A stretch of DNA of 64,000 nt from Sphingobacterium sp. UBA2700. Lineage in GTDB: Bacteria; Bacteroidota; Bacteroidia; Sphingobacteriales; Sphingobacteriaceae. Shown here in pieces: positions 53,574-61,326 of the stretch. Every line of letters starts with the position of its first letter. The stretch's first letter is position 1. The stretch lies in the NCBI GenBank assembly GCA_002354335.1, contig DELI01000030.1, positions 15,222 through 79,221 on the forward strand, written 5' to 3'. A program made the translations under genes and the position numbers. The notes under the pieces were generated by a model, which had not been told where the DNA came from, ran no database searches, and saw only the letters and a list, made by a program, of their open reading frames with translations.

Positions 53574-55076
53574 ATGAATAAATTATTCTCTAAAATATCA
53601 CAGAGCTTCATGGTCATCCTGCTGATGACCCTGGCTTTCTCCTGTAAAAAAGACGGGAACCCCAATAAATTGCCAGATGCAGATATATCCTCTTCCCACG
53701 TTGCTCCTACGGATGGCTATATCCGGATCCTCGCTATCGGGAACAGTTTTTCGGAAGATGCGATCGAATCCCATCTTTATGAATTGGCAAAGGAGAGCGG
53801 TAAAACCGTAATCGTTGGAAACCTCTATATCGGTGGAGCTTCCTTAGAACTTCACAAAAGAAAGATAGAAAACAGCGGAGCCGCCTATGAGTATAGAAAG
53901 ATAGGTGCTGATGGTCTGAGGAAAGTGTTTCCAAAAATCTCCATAGAGACGGCTTTACTTGATGAACATTGGGATTATATCTCCTTCCAACAGGTGAGTC
54001 AAAATTCCGGGCAACTCCAGACGATAAAAGATGCGCTTCCGACTGTATTTAATATGGTCAAAGAAAAATCCTTAAATCCGAATGTTCAGTACGTTTATCA
54101 TCAGACATGGGCATATCAGCAAAACTCTACACATGAGGGTTTTGCCAACTATGACAAAAATCAGATGAAGATGTATCAAGCGATCGCTGATGTTTCTAAA
54201 CAAGTGAAAGATATTGTTCCGATCAATATCATTATACCCGCAGGAACAGCCATACAAAATGCACGCACTTCGCTCGTCGGTGACAACTTTACTCGAGATG
54301 GATATCACCTAACCATTCCTTTTGGTCGTTATATCGCTGCCTGTACCTGGTTTGAGACCTTGTTTAAAAAGTCAGCAGTCGGCATGGCCTACAAACCAGC
54401 AGGACTCTCCACATTCGAAAGCTCCATTGCACAGAATGCTGCACATTTCGCTGTATTAAAACCGTTTGAAGTGACACAGATGACGGATTTCCAAGGCGGT
54501 GCTGGTGGTGCTTTAACGAGTGCAGTATTGATCGACTTCGGCAATAACGCTGCATCGGATCGTTGGAATCAGCTGAGCTCGTTTTTAGCGGGAACCTCGG
54601 CAAGTCTGAAAGATAGTTTGGGATCTTACACCGGTATTAAAGCAACCATTACGGAGCGTTTTAACGGTGTAAATGCCGACGGACCGACAGCAACCACGAC
54701 TCCATTAAATATGCCTGCAAACGTCTCTAAATATGCTTACTTCGGAAACACGAAAGGAGACTTCGGTGGCATGCGTGTTGTGCAGTCCAAAGTCGAGCTT
54801 ACTGGACTGGATAAGACTCTAAAGTATAATCTTTCGTTCTTCGGCGCACGCGGCGGGGTCAGTGACAATCGTGAAACGAAGTACATCTGCAAAGGCACTA
54901 ATGAAGTTTCAGTGGCACTTAATACGTCAAGCAATTCCAGCAAAATTGCAATTGCAAAAGGGGTGCAACCGGACGCTAATGGTAAAATAACCATTACCAT
55001 CACCGCAGGTGAGAATAATAATAATGGTACAGGATTTTTCTACGTTTCAGCGCTTCGCTTGATGTCGGGTAATTAA
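53574..55076 (+). CDS. DUF4886 SGNH-like lipoprotein with a C-terminal beta domain
   Basis: 500 aa. Lipobox LMTLAFSCKKD (Cys24). Residues ~50-275 match the SGNH hydrolase-like DUF4886: ILAIGNSFSEDAIESHL with the nucleophile Ser candidate in GNSF, and TRDGYHL supplying a DxxH pair. A ~200-residue C-terminal beta-rich domain (SAVLIDFGNNAASDRWN to FFYVSALRLM) resembles a carbohydrate-binding module. Probably a surface esterase for the glycan taken up by the SusCD pair, by context. Start is ATG 53574; an upstream TTG (53565) is not needed. Confidence 0.85.
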   Translation: MNKLFSKISQSFMVILLMTLAFSCKKDGNPNKLPDADISSSHVAPTDGYIRILAIGNSFSEDAIESHLYELAKESGKTVIVGNLYIGGASLELHKRKIENSGAAYEYRKIGADGLRKVFPKISIETALLDEHWDYISFQQVSQNSGQLQTIKDALPTVFNMVKEKSLNPNVQYVYHQTWAYQQNSTHEGFANYDKNQMKMYQAIADVSKQVKDIVPINIIIPAGTAIQNARTSLVGDNFTRDGYHLTIPFGRYIAACTWFETLFKKSAVGMAYKPAGLSTFESSIAQNAAHFAVLKPFEVTQMTDFQGGAGGALTSAVLIDFGNNAASDRWNQLSSFLAGTSASLKDSLGSYTGIKATITERFNGVNADGPTATTTPLNMPANVSKYAYFGNTKGDFGGMRVVQSKVELTGLDKTLKYNLSFFGARGGVSDNRETKYICKGTNEVSVALNTSSNSSKIAIAKGVQPDANGKITITITAGENNNNGTGFFYVSALRLMSGN

Positions 55077-55108
55077 AATATAGGAAATATAGTAGTGTGA
55101 AAGTCAAT

Positions 55109-55143
55109 TGCATGAGGCTGCCTCCAAAGGCAGCCTTTATGCA
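55109..55143. terminator. Terminator of the susCD-SGNH locus
   Basis: AGGCTGCCT (55115-55123) pairs with AGGCAGCCT (55128-55136), reinforced by TGCAT/ATGCA outside. Palindromic, so it may also serve the convergent frameshifted gene. Confidence 0.75.
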
Positions 55144-55157
55144 TTGATGAAATGATA

Positions 55158-55801
55158 TCAATCCCCTCTATACAGCTTCGCTGTATCTATTAATCCAGAC
55201 AAATCTCTGCCATAGTTTTTACGCTTCCCCTCCTGACCTACAGGAACAACCTCAAAATGCACATAAGAAACTTTAAGCAGAGTTTGATTATCGCTCGCCG
55301 GATTAGCACGTAAAACAGTGTCTGCCCAAAACTCCCTAGGGAAAAAGCCTACCGTCCGTTTGCAGATATCTGTTCCATCAACCTCCCTAACTACCGGGTT
55401 CATATCAAATGATTTAAAAGTCTCATTTCGAAGGTAACCAATTCCGTTACTATCTACATTTAAGACGTTTTTAGATAGGTTAGATCGTATCAAAGTTATC
55501 CTACCTGTAAATCCTTTAGGAACTGTAATAGTTAGTTTGGGTGTATAAACCTTATATGATAGAATAATTGACGCTAATGATAAAATAACAGCGAACGTGA
55601 TTGTGAATTTTGAATTATCGAATATTCCGAAAACAGTTTTGCAATAGCAGCAGAACCAATAAAAAGTGTAACCAGTATTACTACAGCACCAATTTGCGAA
55701 GGGAAAGAGAATGATGGGATACGGGACAATAATAACCATAGCAAGAGCAACAATCCAATTGTAAATATCCAAAGAGTGATTATTGATATGTTAAATTTCA
55801 T
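55158..55801 (-). pseudogene. Membrane-anchored hypothetical protein split by a frameshift
   Basis: Two overlapping minus-strand frames look like one gene. The first starts at ATG 55801 (MKFNISIITLWIFTIGLLLL) and encodes two membrane helices, then ends in a nonsense tail (SQSRSLLFYH) at 55574. The second frame is open from 55772, but its start is a TTG and its first ~50 residues are an implausible Cys/Trp-rich string. From about 55605 it becomes a natural sequence (SKFTITFAVILSLASIIL, LTITVPKGFTGRITLIRS) to 55158. Joining the frames near 55601-55611 by one base restores a ~210-aa protein of two or three helices plus a ~130-residue outer domain. An A4 run there could have lost one A. No family recognised. 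Confidence 0.75.
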
Positions 55802-55925
55802 ATACGAGAAATCAATTGATAGTAGAACGTTTACCTCAGATCATTTTAACCCTTACTATATGTCTAAACAGCGGGTTTGCAGAAACTCATGAAAAAATAC
55901 GAATATTTCGGTTGGAAACTGTAAT

Positions 55926-56004
55926 AAAAAAATAAAGCTTGGGACAATCGGGCGACCGCTCAAGCTTTAAATAAAACCTCTTATCGAGGTAATCAACCTA
56001 AACC
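55926..56004 (-). ncRNA. Candidate small RNA 1 (promoter, two hairpins, U-run)
   Basis: On the minus strand, TTTG (56042-56039), 21 nt, TACCTTTG (56017-56010) predicts a start near 56004. The next ~79 nt contain ACCTC-GATAA-GAGGT and an 8-bp AAAGCTTG/CAAGCTTT stem with an inner CGG/CCG helix, then seven U (55932-55926). No open frame of note lies inside. A complete promoter-to-terminator unit in a gene-free interval supports an independent small RNA. Confidence 0.6.
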
Positions 56005-56009
56005 TAAGA

Positions 56010-56042
56010 CAAAGGTAGATAAATTATTTTGAAAATCGCAAA
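56010..56042 (-). promoter_or_regulatory. Promoter of candidate small RNA 1
   Basis: TTTG at 56042-56039 and TACCTTTG at 56017-56010 on the minus strand, 21-nt spacing. Confidence 0.65.
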
Positions 56043-56114
56043 TATATTTGTGTAATTAAAGGCTGTACTTTAATGCAAAAACATTAACCAGTTGGAAATC
56101 AGGATATTAATTTT

Positions 56115-56182
56115 AAAAGATAAAGGTTTTCAAACGGGGAGAATGAAAACCTTTAATAACCAATTATAAACCTAAATTATGA
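56115..56182 (-). ncRNA. Candidate small RNA 2, tandem to the first
   Basis: On the minus strand, TTTG (56219-56216), 20 nt, TATCTTTG (56195-56188) predicts a start near 56182. The transcript (~68 nt) carries TTTAGGTTTAT, similar to TTTAGGTTGAT in small RNA 1. It ends in a 10-bp stem AAAGGTTTTC/GAAAACCTTT (plus-strand 56122-56131 with 56145-56154), with a C-rich loop (CTCCCCG) and AUCUUUU. The two units are 178 bp apart. Confidence 0.55.
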
Positions 56183-56187
56183 TGACA

Positions 56188-56219
56188 CAAAGATAGTGTA
56201 CATTCTACACTTTTGCAAA
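56188..56219 (-). promoter_or_regulatory. Promoter of candidate small RNA 2
   Basis: TTTG at 56219-56216 and TATCTTTG at 56195-56188 on the minus strand, 20-nt spacing. Confidence 0.65.
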
Positions 56220-56274
56220 TCTTTTTTAAAATATTTTAAGAATCCCTCTCCTAGCCTATTAGAAAGCAATACCG

Positions 56275-56282
56275 TATATTTG
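56275..56282 (+). promoter_or_regulatory. -7 promoter element of ribE
   Basis: TATATTTG, 22 nt upstream of the ribE ATG, with AAGGAA as a weak ribosome-binding site between them. No FMN riboswitch is present. Confidence 0.5.
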
Positions 56283-56304
56283 TATATAAACAAAAAGGAA
56301 TTAT

Positions 56305-56895
56305 ATGTTCACAGGAATCATCGAAACCATTGGAACCGTTCAAAAGATTGAGTCAGAATTATCAAACCTTCATTTCTATATAGAATCCGCTATCAGTGAT
56401 GAATTAAAAGTGGATCAAAGCGTTTCGCATAATGGCGTTTGTTTAACGGTTGTCCAATTGGAGCCTGGCGTACATAAGGTTACTGCGATTAAAGAGACGT
56501 TGGAGAAAAGTAATTTGGGCATGCTGAAAGAGGGTGATGCGGTCAATCTAGAACGCTGTACACAAATTGGCGGTCGATTAGATGGGCATATCGTTCAGGG
56601 CCATGTAGACCAAACCGCAATCTGCGTTGCTGCAGATCCGCAAGATGGAAGTGTGCTATTTACTTTTGAGTATGAACCCGGCCATAAAAATATAACCGTT
56701 GAAAAGGGATCTATCACAGTTAATGGTATTAGTTTGACAGTGGTAAACTCGGAAAGAAATAGTTTTTCTGTAGCAATTATTCCCTTTACATTGGAACATA
56801 CGAACATGAAAGATCTACAAGTTGGTCAAACGGTAAACCTGGAATTTGATATAATCGGGAAATATGTTACTCGAATTATGGAACTACGAGGGTAA
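56305..56895 (+). CDS. ribE: Riboflavin synthase alpha chain
   Basis: 196 aa, two tandem lumazine-binding domains: MFTGIIETIGTVQKIESELS with VSHNGVCLTVVQLEPG, then GRLDGHIVQGHVDQTA with GSITVNGISLTVVN. Dismutates two lumazine molecules to riboflavin. Monocistronic; other rib genes are not in the window. Ends at a terminator shared with convergent oxyR. Confidence 0.97.
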   Translation: MFTGIIETIGTVQKIESELSNLHFYIESAISDELKVDQSVSHNGVCLTVVQLEPGVHKVTAIKETLEKSNLGMLKEGDAVNLERCTQIGGRLDGHIVQGHVDQTAICVAADPQDGSVLFTFEYEPGHKNITVEKGSITVNGISLTVVNSERNSFSVAIIPFTLEHTNMKDLQVGQTVNLEFDIIGKYVTRIMELRG

Positions 56896-57000
56896 TATTG
56901 GAATCACGCACGACAATAATCGGTTGTTTCTACTCACTTAATCGAACATTTGAAGCGGGAAATCTAAAAAAGCATTTTTGAATTTAGAAAACAGTCGAGG

Positions 57001-57029
57001 AGCCGTTTAATGAAACGGCTCTATTTTTT
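57001..57029. terminator. Terminator between ribE and oxyR
   Basis: AGCCGTTT-AATG-AAACGGCT (57001-57020), then TATTTTTT on the plus strand. Confidence 0.8.
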
Positions 57030-57046
57030 ACAGTATTCTCCCTCAA

Positions 57047-57988
57047 TTACAGCGAAAATCCCATTACCTCTTTCTTCTTTCTAGACTTAAATCGTTCTGG
57101 AACTATATTGAGAATCTCGTTCTTGAGCGTATTGATCGCATGTTTTTTCACGTAGTTCTGTGGGGTCACTAAGCTAATTTCTCTAACAGGTTCCGGAGAT
57201 TTGAAATAGCGGATATGCTGCATCTGCTCATCATTATAACTAACAATGCTCATTTCAGGCAGTATCGTTATCCCACCATTCAAATCAACCATGCGCTTCA
57301 AGGTTTCCACACTTCCGGTGTTATAGTCGAAAGTACCTTCTAAGGAGTGGTTATGCTTGTAGTTGCAAATACTGAGCACCTGTCCACGCATGCAGTGCCC
57401 TTCATTCAATAACCATAGCTTATCTTCTGACAGCTCATCTGGACCAACCGCTTTCTTGCCGAACAATCCACTACGTTCGGAGACGTAGGCGACAAAAGTT
57501 TCATAAAATAATGGAGTTTCTTGAATCGAAGGCTCATGTAAAGGAGTTGATAGTATCCCGCAATCAAGCGTTCCGAGTTTTAATTCCTGAATAATCTGTT
57601 CGGTGGTATATTCCCAAATATGAAGTTTTAGCTTGGTATATTTCTTTAGGAAGTTGGAAATCACATTGGGCAGTAAATAGGGTGCAACAGTAGGAATCAC
57701 ACCAATACGAAGATCACCTGTTAATTCTCCGCGCTCCGCTTGCAATAGTTCAGCGATCTTTTTACTTTCGGTCAGCACGGTACGTGCTTGTTCAATAATC
57801 TTCTCACCGATCTCCGTGGGGACAACAGGTTGCCTGCTGCGATCAAAAATCTTTACCCCTAAGGATTCCTCTAGTTTTTGGATCTGCATACTCAGCGTAG
57901 GCTGCGTCACAAAACATTTCTCGGCAGCGGCTACAAAACTGCGGTAGGTATCTACCGCTATAATATATTCTAATTGAACAAGGGTCAT
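57047..57988 (-). CDS. oxyR: Hydrogen-peroxide sensor OxyR (LysR family)
   Basis: 313 aa. LysR helix-turn-helix at residues ~1-60 (QLEYIIAVDTYRSFVAAAEK, QPTLSMQIQKLE) and a regulatory domain with Cys199 and Cys208 in NEGHCMRGQVLSIC, the same positions and spacing as the redox disulfide of E. coli OxyR. Peroxide oxidises this pair and activates antioxidant genes. No catalase or peroxiredoxin gene is adjacent. A TACATTTG promoter lies 19 nt upstream. Confidence 0.95.
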   Translation of the reverse strand: MTLVQLEYIIAVDTYRSFVAAAEKCFVTQPTLSMQIQKLEESLGVKIFDRSRQPVVPTEIGEKIIEQARTVLTESKKIAELLQAERGELTGDLRIGVIPTVAPYLLPNVISNFLKKYTKLKLHIWEYTTEQIIQELKLGTLDCGILSTPLHEPSIQETPLFYETFVAYVSERSGLFGKKAVGPDELSEDKLWLLNEGHCMRGQVLSICNYKHNHSLEGTFDYNTGSVETLKRMVDLNGGITILPEMSIVSYNDEQMQHIRYFKSPEPVREISLVTPQNYVKKHAINTLKNEILNIVPERFKSRKKKEVMGFSL

Positions 57989-58007
57989 GCTATAAATTTT
58001 AACTATA

Positions 58008-58015
58008 CAAATGTA
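58008..58015 (-). promoter_or_regulatory. -7 promoter element of oxyR
   Basis: TACATTTG on the minus strand, 19 nt upstream of the oxyR ATG. Confidence 0.5.
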
Positions 58016-58200
58016 CGAAGCGATTTACGCAAATGCTACTGGCGCACTTAAATAAGACAATTAAATAACTTTAACTATCAATATGAATTGCATTAAGAAT
58101 CGAAATTCTAATTTCCAAAAAGCTGGATTGGTTATTCAACGACAAAGGCATAGCAGATCGTTGCTATGCCTAAGCTCACTTAAATATTTATCAGAATTGA

Positions 58201-58509
58201 CTATTGTTTATTTCTATAGCGCAATTCTAAATCTAGAATAATGTCTCTTTTCTTTCCTTCAATGAGGGAAAGATCACCAGCGACAAAAACGCCTTTTTTC
58301 CCGTTATGAATATTTCTAATTCCGTAAACACTGGATTCGTCGGCGGGGTCGGTCATACCTTCATAGCGATATAGATAGTCGATCTCATAGTCTGCCGCTT
58401 CTACAGACAGCTCGTCAAACTCGATATTAAAATCTACAGTATAGCCTGAGTCTGTAAGATGTTTTAGTGCTTCCGATGCTGAAGCGTACTTGTAAGTTGA
58501 TTTCTCCAT
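58201..58509 (-). CDS. Small conserved protein often mislabelled PRPP synthetase
   Basis: 102 aa, soluble. ASEALKHLTDSGYTVDFNIE, then YEIDYLYRYEGMTDPADESS and KKGVFVAGD match a small Bacteroidota family often annotated phosphoribosylpyrophosphate synthetase. It is far too short for that enzyme and lacks its PRPP-binding motif, so the label should not be used. Function unknown. Divergent from mazG across 70 bp. Confidence 0.75.
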   Translation of the reverse strand: MEKSTYKYASASEALKHLTDSGYTVDFNIEFDELSVEAADYEIDYLYRYEGMTDPADESSVYGIRNIHNGKKGVFVAGDLSLIEGKKRDIILDLELRYRNKQ

Positions 58510-58539
58510 GGTATTAATCTTCTTTTAATCAAAAACAGC

Positions 58540-58547
58540 TAACTTTG
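58540..58547 (+). promoter_or_regulatory. -7 promoter element of mazG
   Basis: TAACTTTG, 32 nt upstream of the mazG ATG. Confidence 0.5.
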
Positions 58548-58579
58548 CTTATTGTTTTATTAAAGAAACCACAATATTC

Positions 58580-59383
58580 ATGGCTATCATCCCTCCTACA
58601 GCTAAAAACACACCCGCTGAAGCTTTCGAACGTCTATTAGAAGTCCTTTATACCCTGCGCGTTGAATGTCCGTGGGACAAGAAACAGACGATGGAAAGTC
58701 TTCGTCATTTGACTATCGAGGAGATGTACGAATTGGCGGATGCTATTTTGGAAAATGATATGCCCGAAATCAAAAAAGAGCTAGGCGATATATTGATGCA
58801 CTTGGTTTTCTATGCGCGCATCGCTGAAGAAGAAGAGCAATTTAATATTGTCGATGTGCTAAATGCGATCTGTGATAAATTGATTTCTAGACACCCACAT
58901 ATTTATAGCGATACAATCGTAGAGAATGAGGACGACGTTAAACAGAATTGGGAAAGTTTAAAGCTCAAAGAAGGGAATAAGTCGGTTCTATCTGGTGTTC
59001 CAAAGAGTCTACCTGCATTGGTGAAAGCTTATCGCATCCAAGACAAGGTTCGAGGTGTTGGATTTGATTGGGAGGATAAAAAAGAGGTTTGGGCAAAGGT
59101 AGAAGAGGAACTTGCGGAGTTCAAGGCCGAATTTGACATCAAACAGGATGTTATAGATAAGGAACGCGCCGAGTCGGAGTTCGGTGATCTGTTGTTCTCG
59201 CTGATAAACTATGCCCGCCATATCGGCATCAATCCAGAGAATGCATTGGAAAAAACGAACAAGAAATTTATCTTCCGTTTCAGTTATCTTGAGGAGAAAG
59301 CAAAGGAAAATGGCAGGGAGCTGAGAGACATGAGCTTGGATGAAATGGATGTGTATTGGAATGAGGCCAAAAGCGTAAAATAA
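58580..59383 (+). CDS. mazG: Nucleoside triphosphate pyrophosphohydrolase MazG
   Basis: 267 aa, two MazG domains: the first with RVECPWDKKQTMESLRHLTI and EEMYELADAIL...KELGDIL, the second with EEELAEFKAE and ESEFGDLLFSLINYARHIG. The acidic EExxE/ExxD pairs bind Mg2+ and NTPs. Hydrolyses (d)NTPs to monophosphates, clearing aberrant nucleotides. The following gene starts 53 bp downstream. Confidence 0.96.
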   Translation: MAIIPPTAKNTPAEAFERLLEVLYTLRVECPWDKKQTMESLRHLTIEEMYELADAILENDMPEIKKELGDILMHLVFYARIAEEEEQFNIVDVLNAICDKLISRHPHIYSDTIVENEDDVKQNWESLKLKEGNKSVLSGVPKSLPALVKAYRIQDKVRGVGFDWEDKKEVWAKVEEELAEFKAEFDIKQDVIDKERAESEFGDLLFSLINYARHIGINPENALEKTNKKFIFRFSYLEEKAKENGRELRDMSLDEMDVYWNEAKSVK

Positions 59384-59436
59384 TATCTTATTACGCATTC
59401 TTTTTAATATCTTTAAGCGTACCAAGGTTTCCCAAC

Positions 59437-60606
59437 ATGACATACTTCTTAAAGTTTCTTAAATGGTTATCGATTTCTCTCGTTAGCCTTATACTTGTTT
59501 TGCTTATTGCTATGTATGCCTTTGGCGTCGATTATATACTAAAGGGCGTTTATGTCATCTATATGCAGGGACATCAAACCGCCTACTTAGATGATTATCG
59601 TTATTTCGACAACCATAACATCGAAACCGGGACTCCACAACCCTGGCCAAAATCTACAGCTTACAATACCGTACCGATTACCGATTCCTTGAAACGTATT
59701 CACGAGCGATGGGGTTCCGTAGCTTATGTCATCATCCATCAGGATAGCGTTTGGTTCGAGGAATACTATGGAGGATATTCAGACAGCTCAAAATCCAATT
59801 CCTTTTCGATGGCGAAAAGCATAACCGCTGCCATACTAGGAAAAGCTTTGGAAGAAGGAAAAGTAAGCAGCTTGCAACAAAAAGTGAGTGATTTTATACC
59901 TGAGCTTACCGGTCAATTCGCAGAAGCACTGACCATGGAAGATTTGGTATCGATGAGTTCGGGCATCACTTGGGACGAAAGTTATTATAATCCATTCTCG
60001 ATTACAACACGTCTGTATTTTGATAAAGATATACAGGGCGCTATTCCTGCCCTTCCAGTCGACAAGAAACCTGGACAAAACTTTATCTATCAAAGTGGTG
60101 ACACACAGATGCTGGGAATTGCGCTGCAAAGAGCTACAAAATCATCTTTGAGTGAGCTGATGTCCAGCTATTTCTGGAAGCCGATGGGTGCCGAACATAG
60201 CGCAATCTGGCAGGTTGATAGCGAGAAAAACGGAATTGAAAAAGCCTACTGTTGTATCGCAAGTAATGCGAAGGACTTTGCCAGATTTGGAAAGCTCTAT
60301 TTAAACCACGGCCGATGGAATGGACAGCAACTATTAGATTCAGCATATGTCGCAAACTCCATCCAACCTAGATATCCTGAATCACCACAATATGGCTATG
60401 GCTGGTGGATGGGCGAATATAAAGATAAACCTTACTTCTATATGGATGGACATTTAGGGCAATACGTTATTGTGGTGCCGCAAGACGAACTGATTATCGT
60501 TCGCTTAGGTCATGGAATAGATAAAATCGGTCGTACCAATCCGCAATCCTCTTTCTATAATTTTATCGACCAGGCGTATCAGATGCTGGGCTCTCGTATT
60601 CAATAG
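59437..60606 (+). CDS. Membrane-anchored serine hydrolase, class C beta-lactamase-like
   Basis: 389 aa. One N-terminal membrane helix (about residues 12-30), then a serine-beta-lactamase fold with the nucleophile motif Ser124-Met-Ala-Lys127 (NSFSMAKSITA) and a Tyr-x-Ser box (FIYQSGDTQ) in place of the usual YxN. This variant occurs in EstB/NylB-type esterases and amide hydrolases. The active domain faces the periplasm. Substrate unknown. Confidence 0.85.
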   Translation: MTYFLKFLKWLSISLVSLILVLLIAMYAFGVDYILKGVYVIYMQGHQTAYLDDYRYFDNHNIETGTPQPWPKSTAYNTVPITDSLKRIHERWGSVAYVIIHQDSVWFEEYYGGYSDSSKSNSFSMAKSITAAILGKALEEGKVSSLQQKVSDFIPELTGQFAEALTMEDLVSMSSGITWDESYYNPFSITTRLYFDKDIQGAIPALPVDKKPGQNFIYQSGDTQMLGIALQRATKSSLSELMSSYFWKPMGAEHSAIWQVDSEKNGIEKAYCCIASNAKDFARFGKLYLNHGRWNGQQLLDSAYVANSIQPRYPESPQYGYGWWMGEYKDKPYFYMDGHLGQYVIVVPQDELIIVRLGHGIDKIGRTNPQSSFYNFIDQAYQMLGSRIQ

Positions 60607-60644
60607 GGTTAGCTTCGTCCTTCAGCAGTATGATGAAAGTTTTA

Positions 60645-60652
60645 TACCTTTG
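60645..60652 (+). promoter_or_regulatory. -7 promoter element of the HAD gene, near the ATG
   Basis: TACCTTTG ends 5 nt before the ATG at 60658, predicting a leaderless or nearly leaderless mRNA. Confidence 0.55.
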
Positions 60653-60657
60653 TTGCA

Positions 60658-61326
60658 ATGAAAAATTTTGCAGCAATCTTCGATATGGATGGTGTTATAG
60701 CCCACACCAATCCCTATCATGCCAAAGCCTTTGAAGTATTTTTTGATCGTCACAAGATTTCTTACAACGAGCAGCAGTTTGAACAACATATGTATGGCAA
60801 GCATAACAGTTATATATTTACGCATTTTTTCGGACGTAAGATCTCCGGTGAGGAATTGTTGACCTTAGAAGATGAAAAAGAAGGCTTGTTCCGTGAGATC
60901 TATAAATCAGAAGCGACATCCCTTCCCTATTTGCAAGAGTTCCTTACAGACCTCCAAGCACACGAATTTAAACTTGGGGTGGCTACATCAGCACCACGTG
61001 CCAATATGGATCTTATTTTAAATGCACTTGCCATACGTCCATTTTTTCAGTCCACTTTGGGCAGTGAGAACGTAAGCCTACATAAACCACATCCGGAGGT
61101 CTATCTGAAATCGGCTGCTAATTTAGGCGTAGAACCAAAGCATTGTATGGTTTTCGAGGACTCCTTTTCGGGGATTACGGCCGGATTAAACGCAGGTATG
61201 CAGGTTGTAGGTGTATTGAGTTCGCATAAGCAAGAAGAGCTACCAGTGTGTACAAGCTATATCCCGCATTATAAGCATATCGATGCTAAACAGGTACTTA
61301 ACATGATCCAGTCTCATGTGGGATAA
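60658..61326 (+). CDS. HAD-superfamily phosphatase/phosphomutase
   Basis: 222 aa. HAD motif I DMDGVIAHTN (Asp9, Asp11), motif II Thr/Ser in VATSAPRANMD, a Lys in HKPHPEVYLKSA, and motif IV EDSFSGITAGLNAG, with a helical C1 cap after residue 15. Fits beta-phosphoglucomutase-like hydrolases; the substrate is unknown. The TauE-like gene starts inside its last 11 nt, so the two are co-translated. Confidence 0.92.
   Translation: MKNFAAIFDMDGVIAHTNPYHAKAFEVFFDRHKISYNEQQFEQHMYGKHNSYIFTHFFGRKISGEELLTLEDEKEGLFREIYKSEATSLPYLQEFLTDLQAHEFKLGVATSAPRANMDLILNALAIRPFFQSTLGSENVSLHKPHPEVYLKSAANLGVEPKHCMVFEDSFSGITAGLNAGMQVVGVLSSHKQEELPVCTSYIPHYKHIDAKQVLNMIQSHVG

Noticed and set aside
55574..55772. Start of the 204-residue frame as an independent gene
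   Set aside because: TTG start and an unnatural Cys/Trp-rich beginning; better explained as the shadow frame of the frameshifted gene.
56020..56304. FMN riboswitch upstream of ribE
   Set aside because: No RFN-box core (AGGGCGGGG pattern) is present; the structured sequences are on the minus strand.
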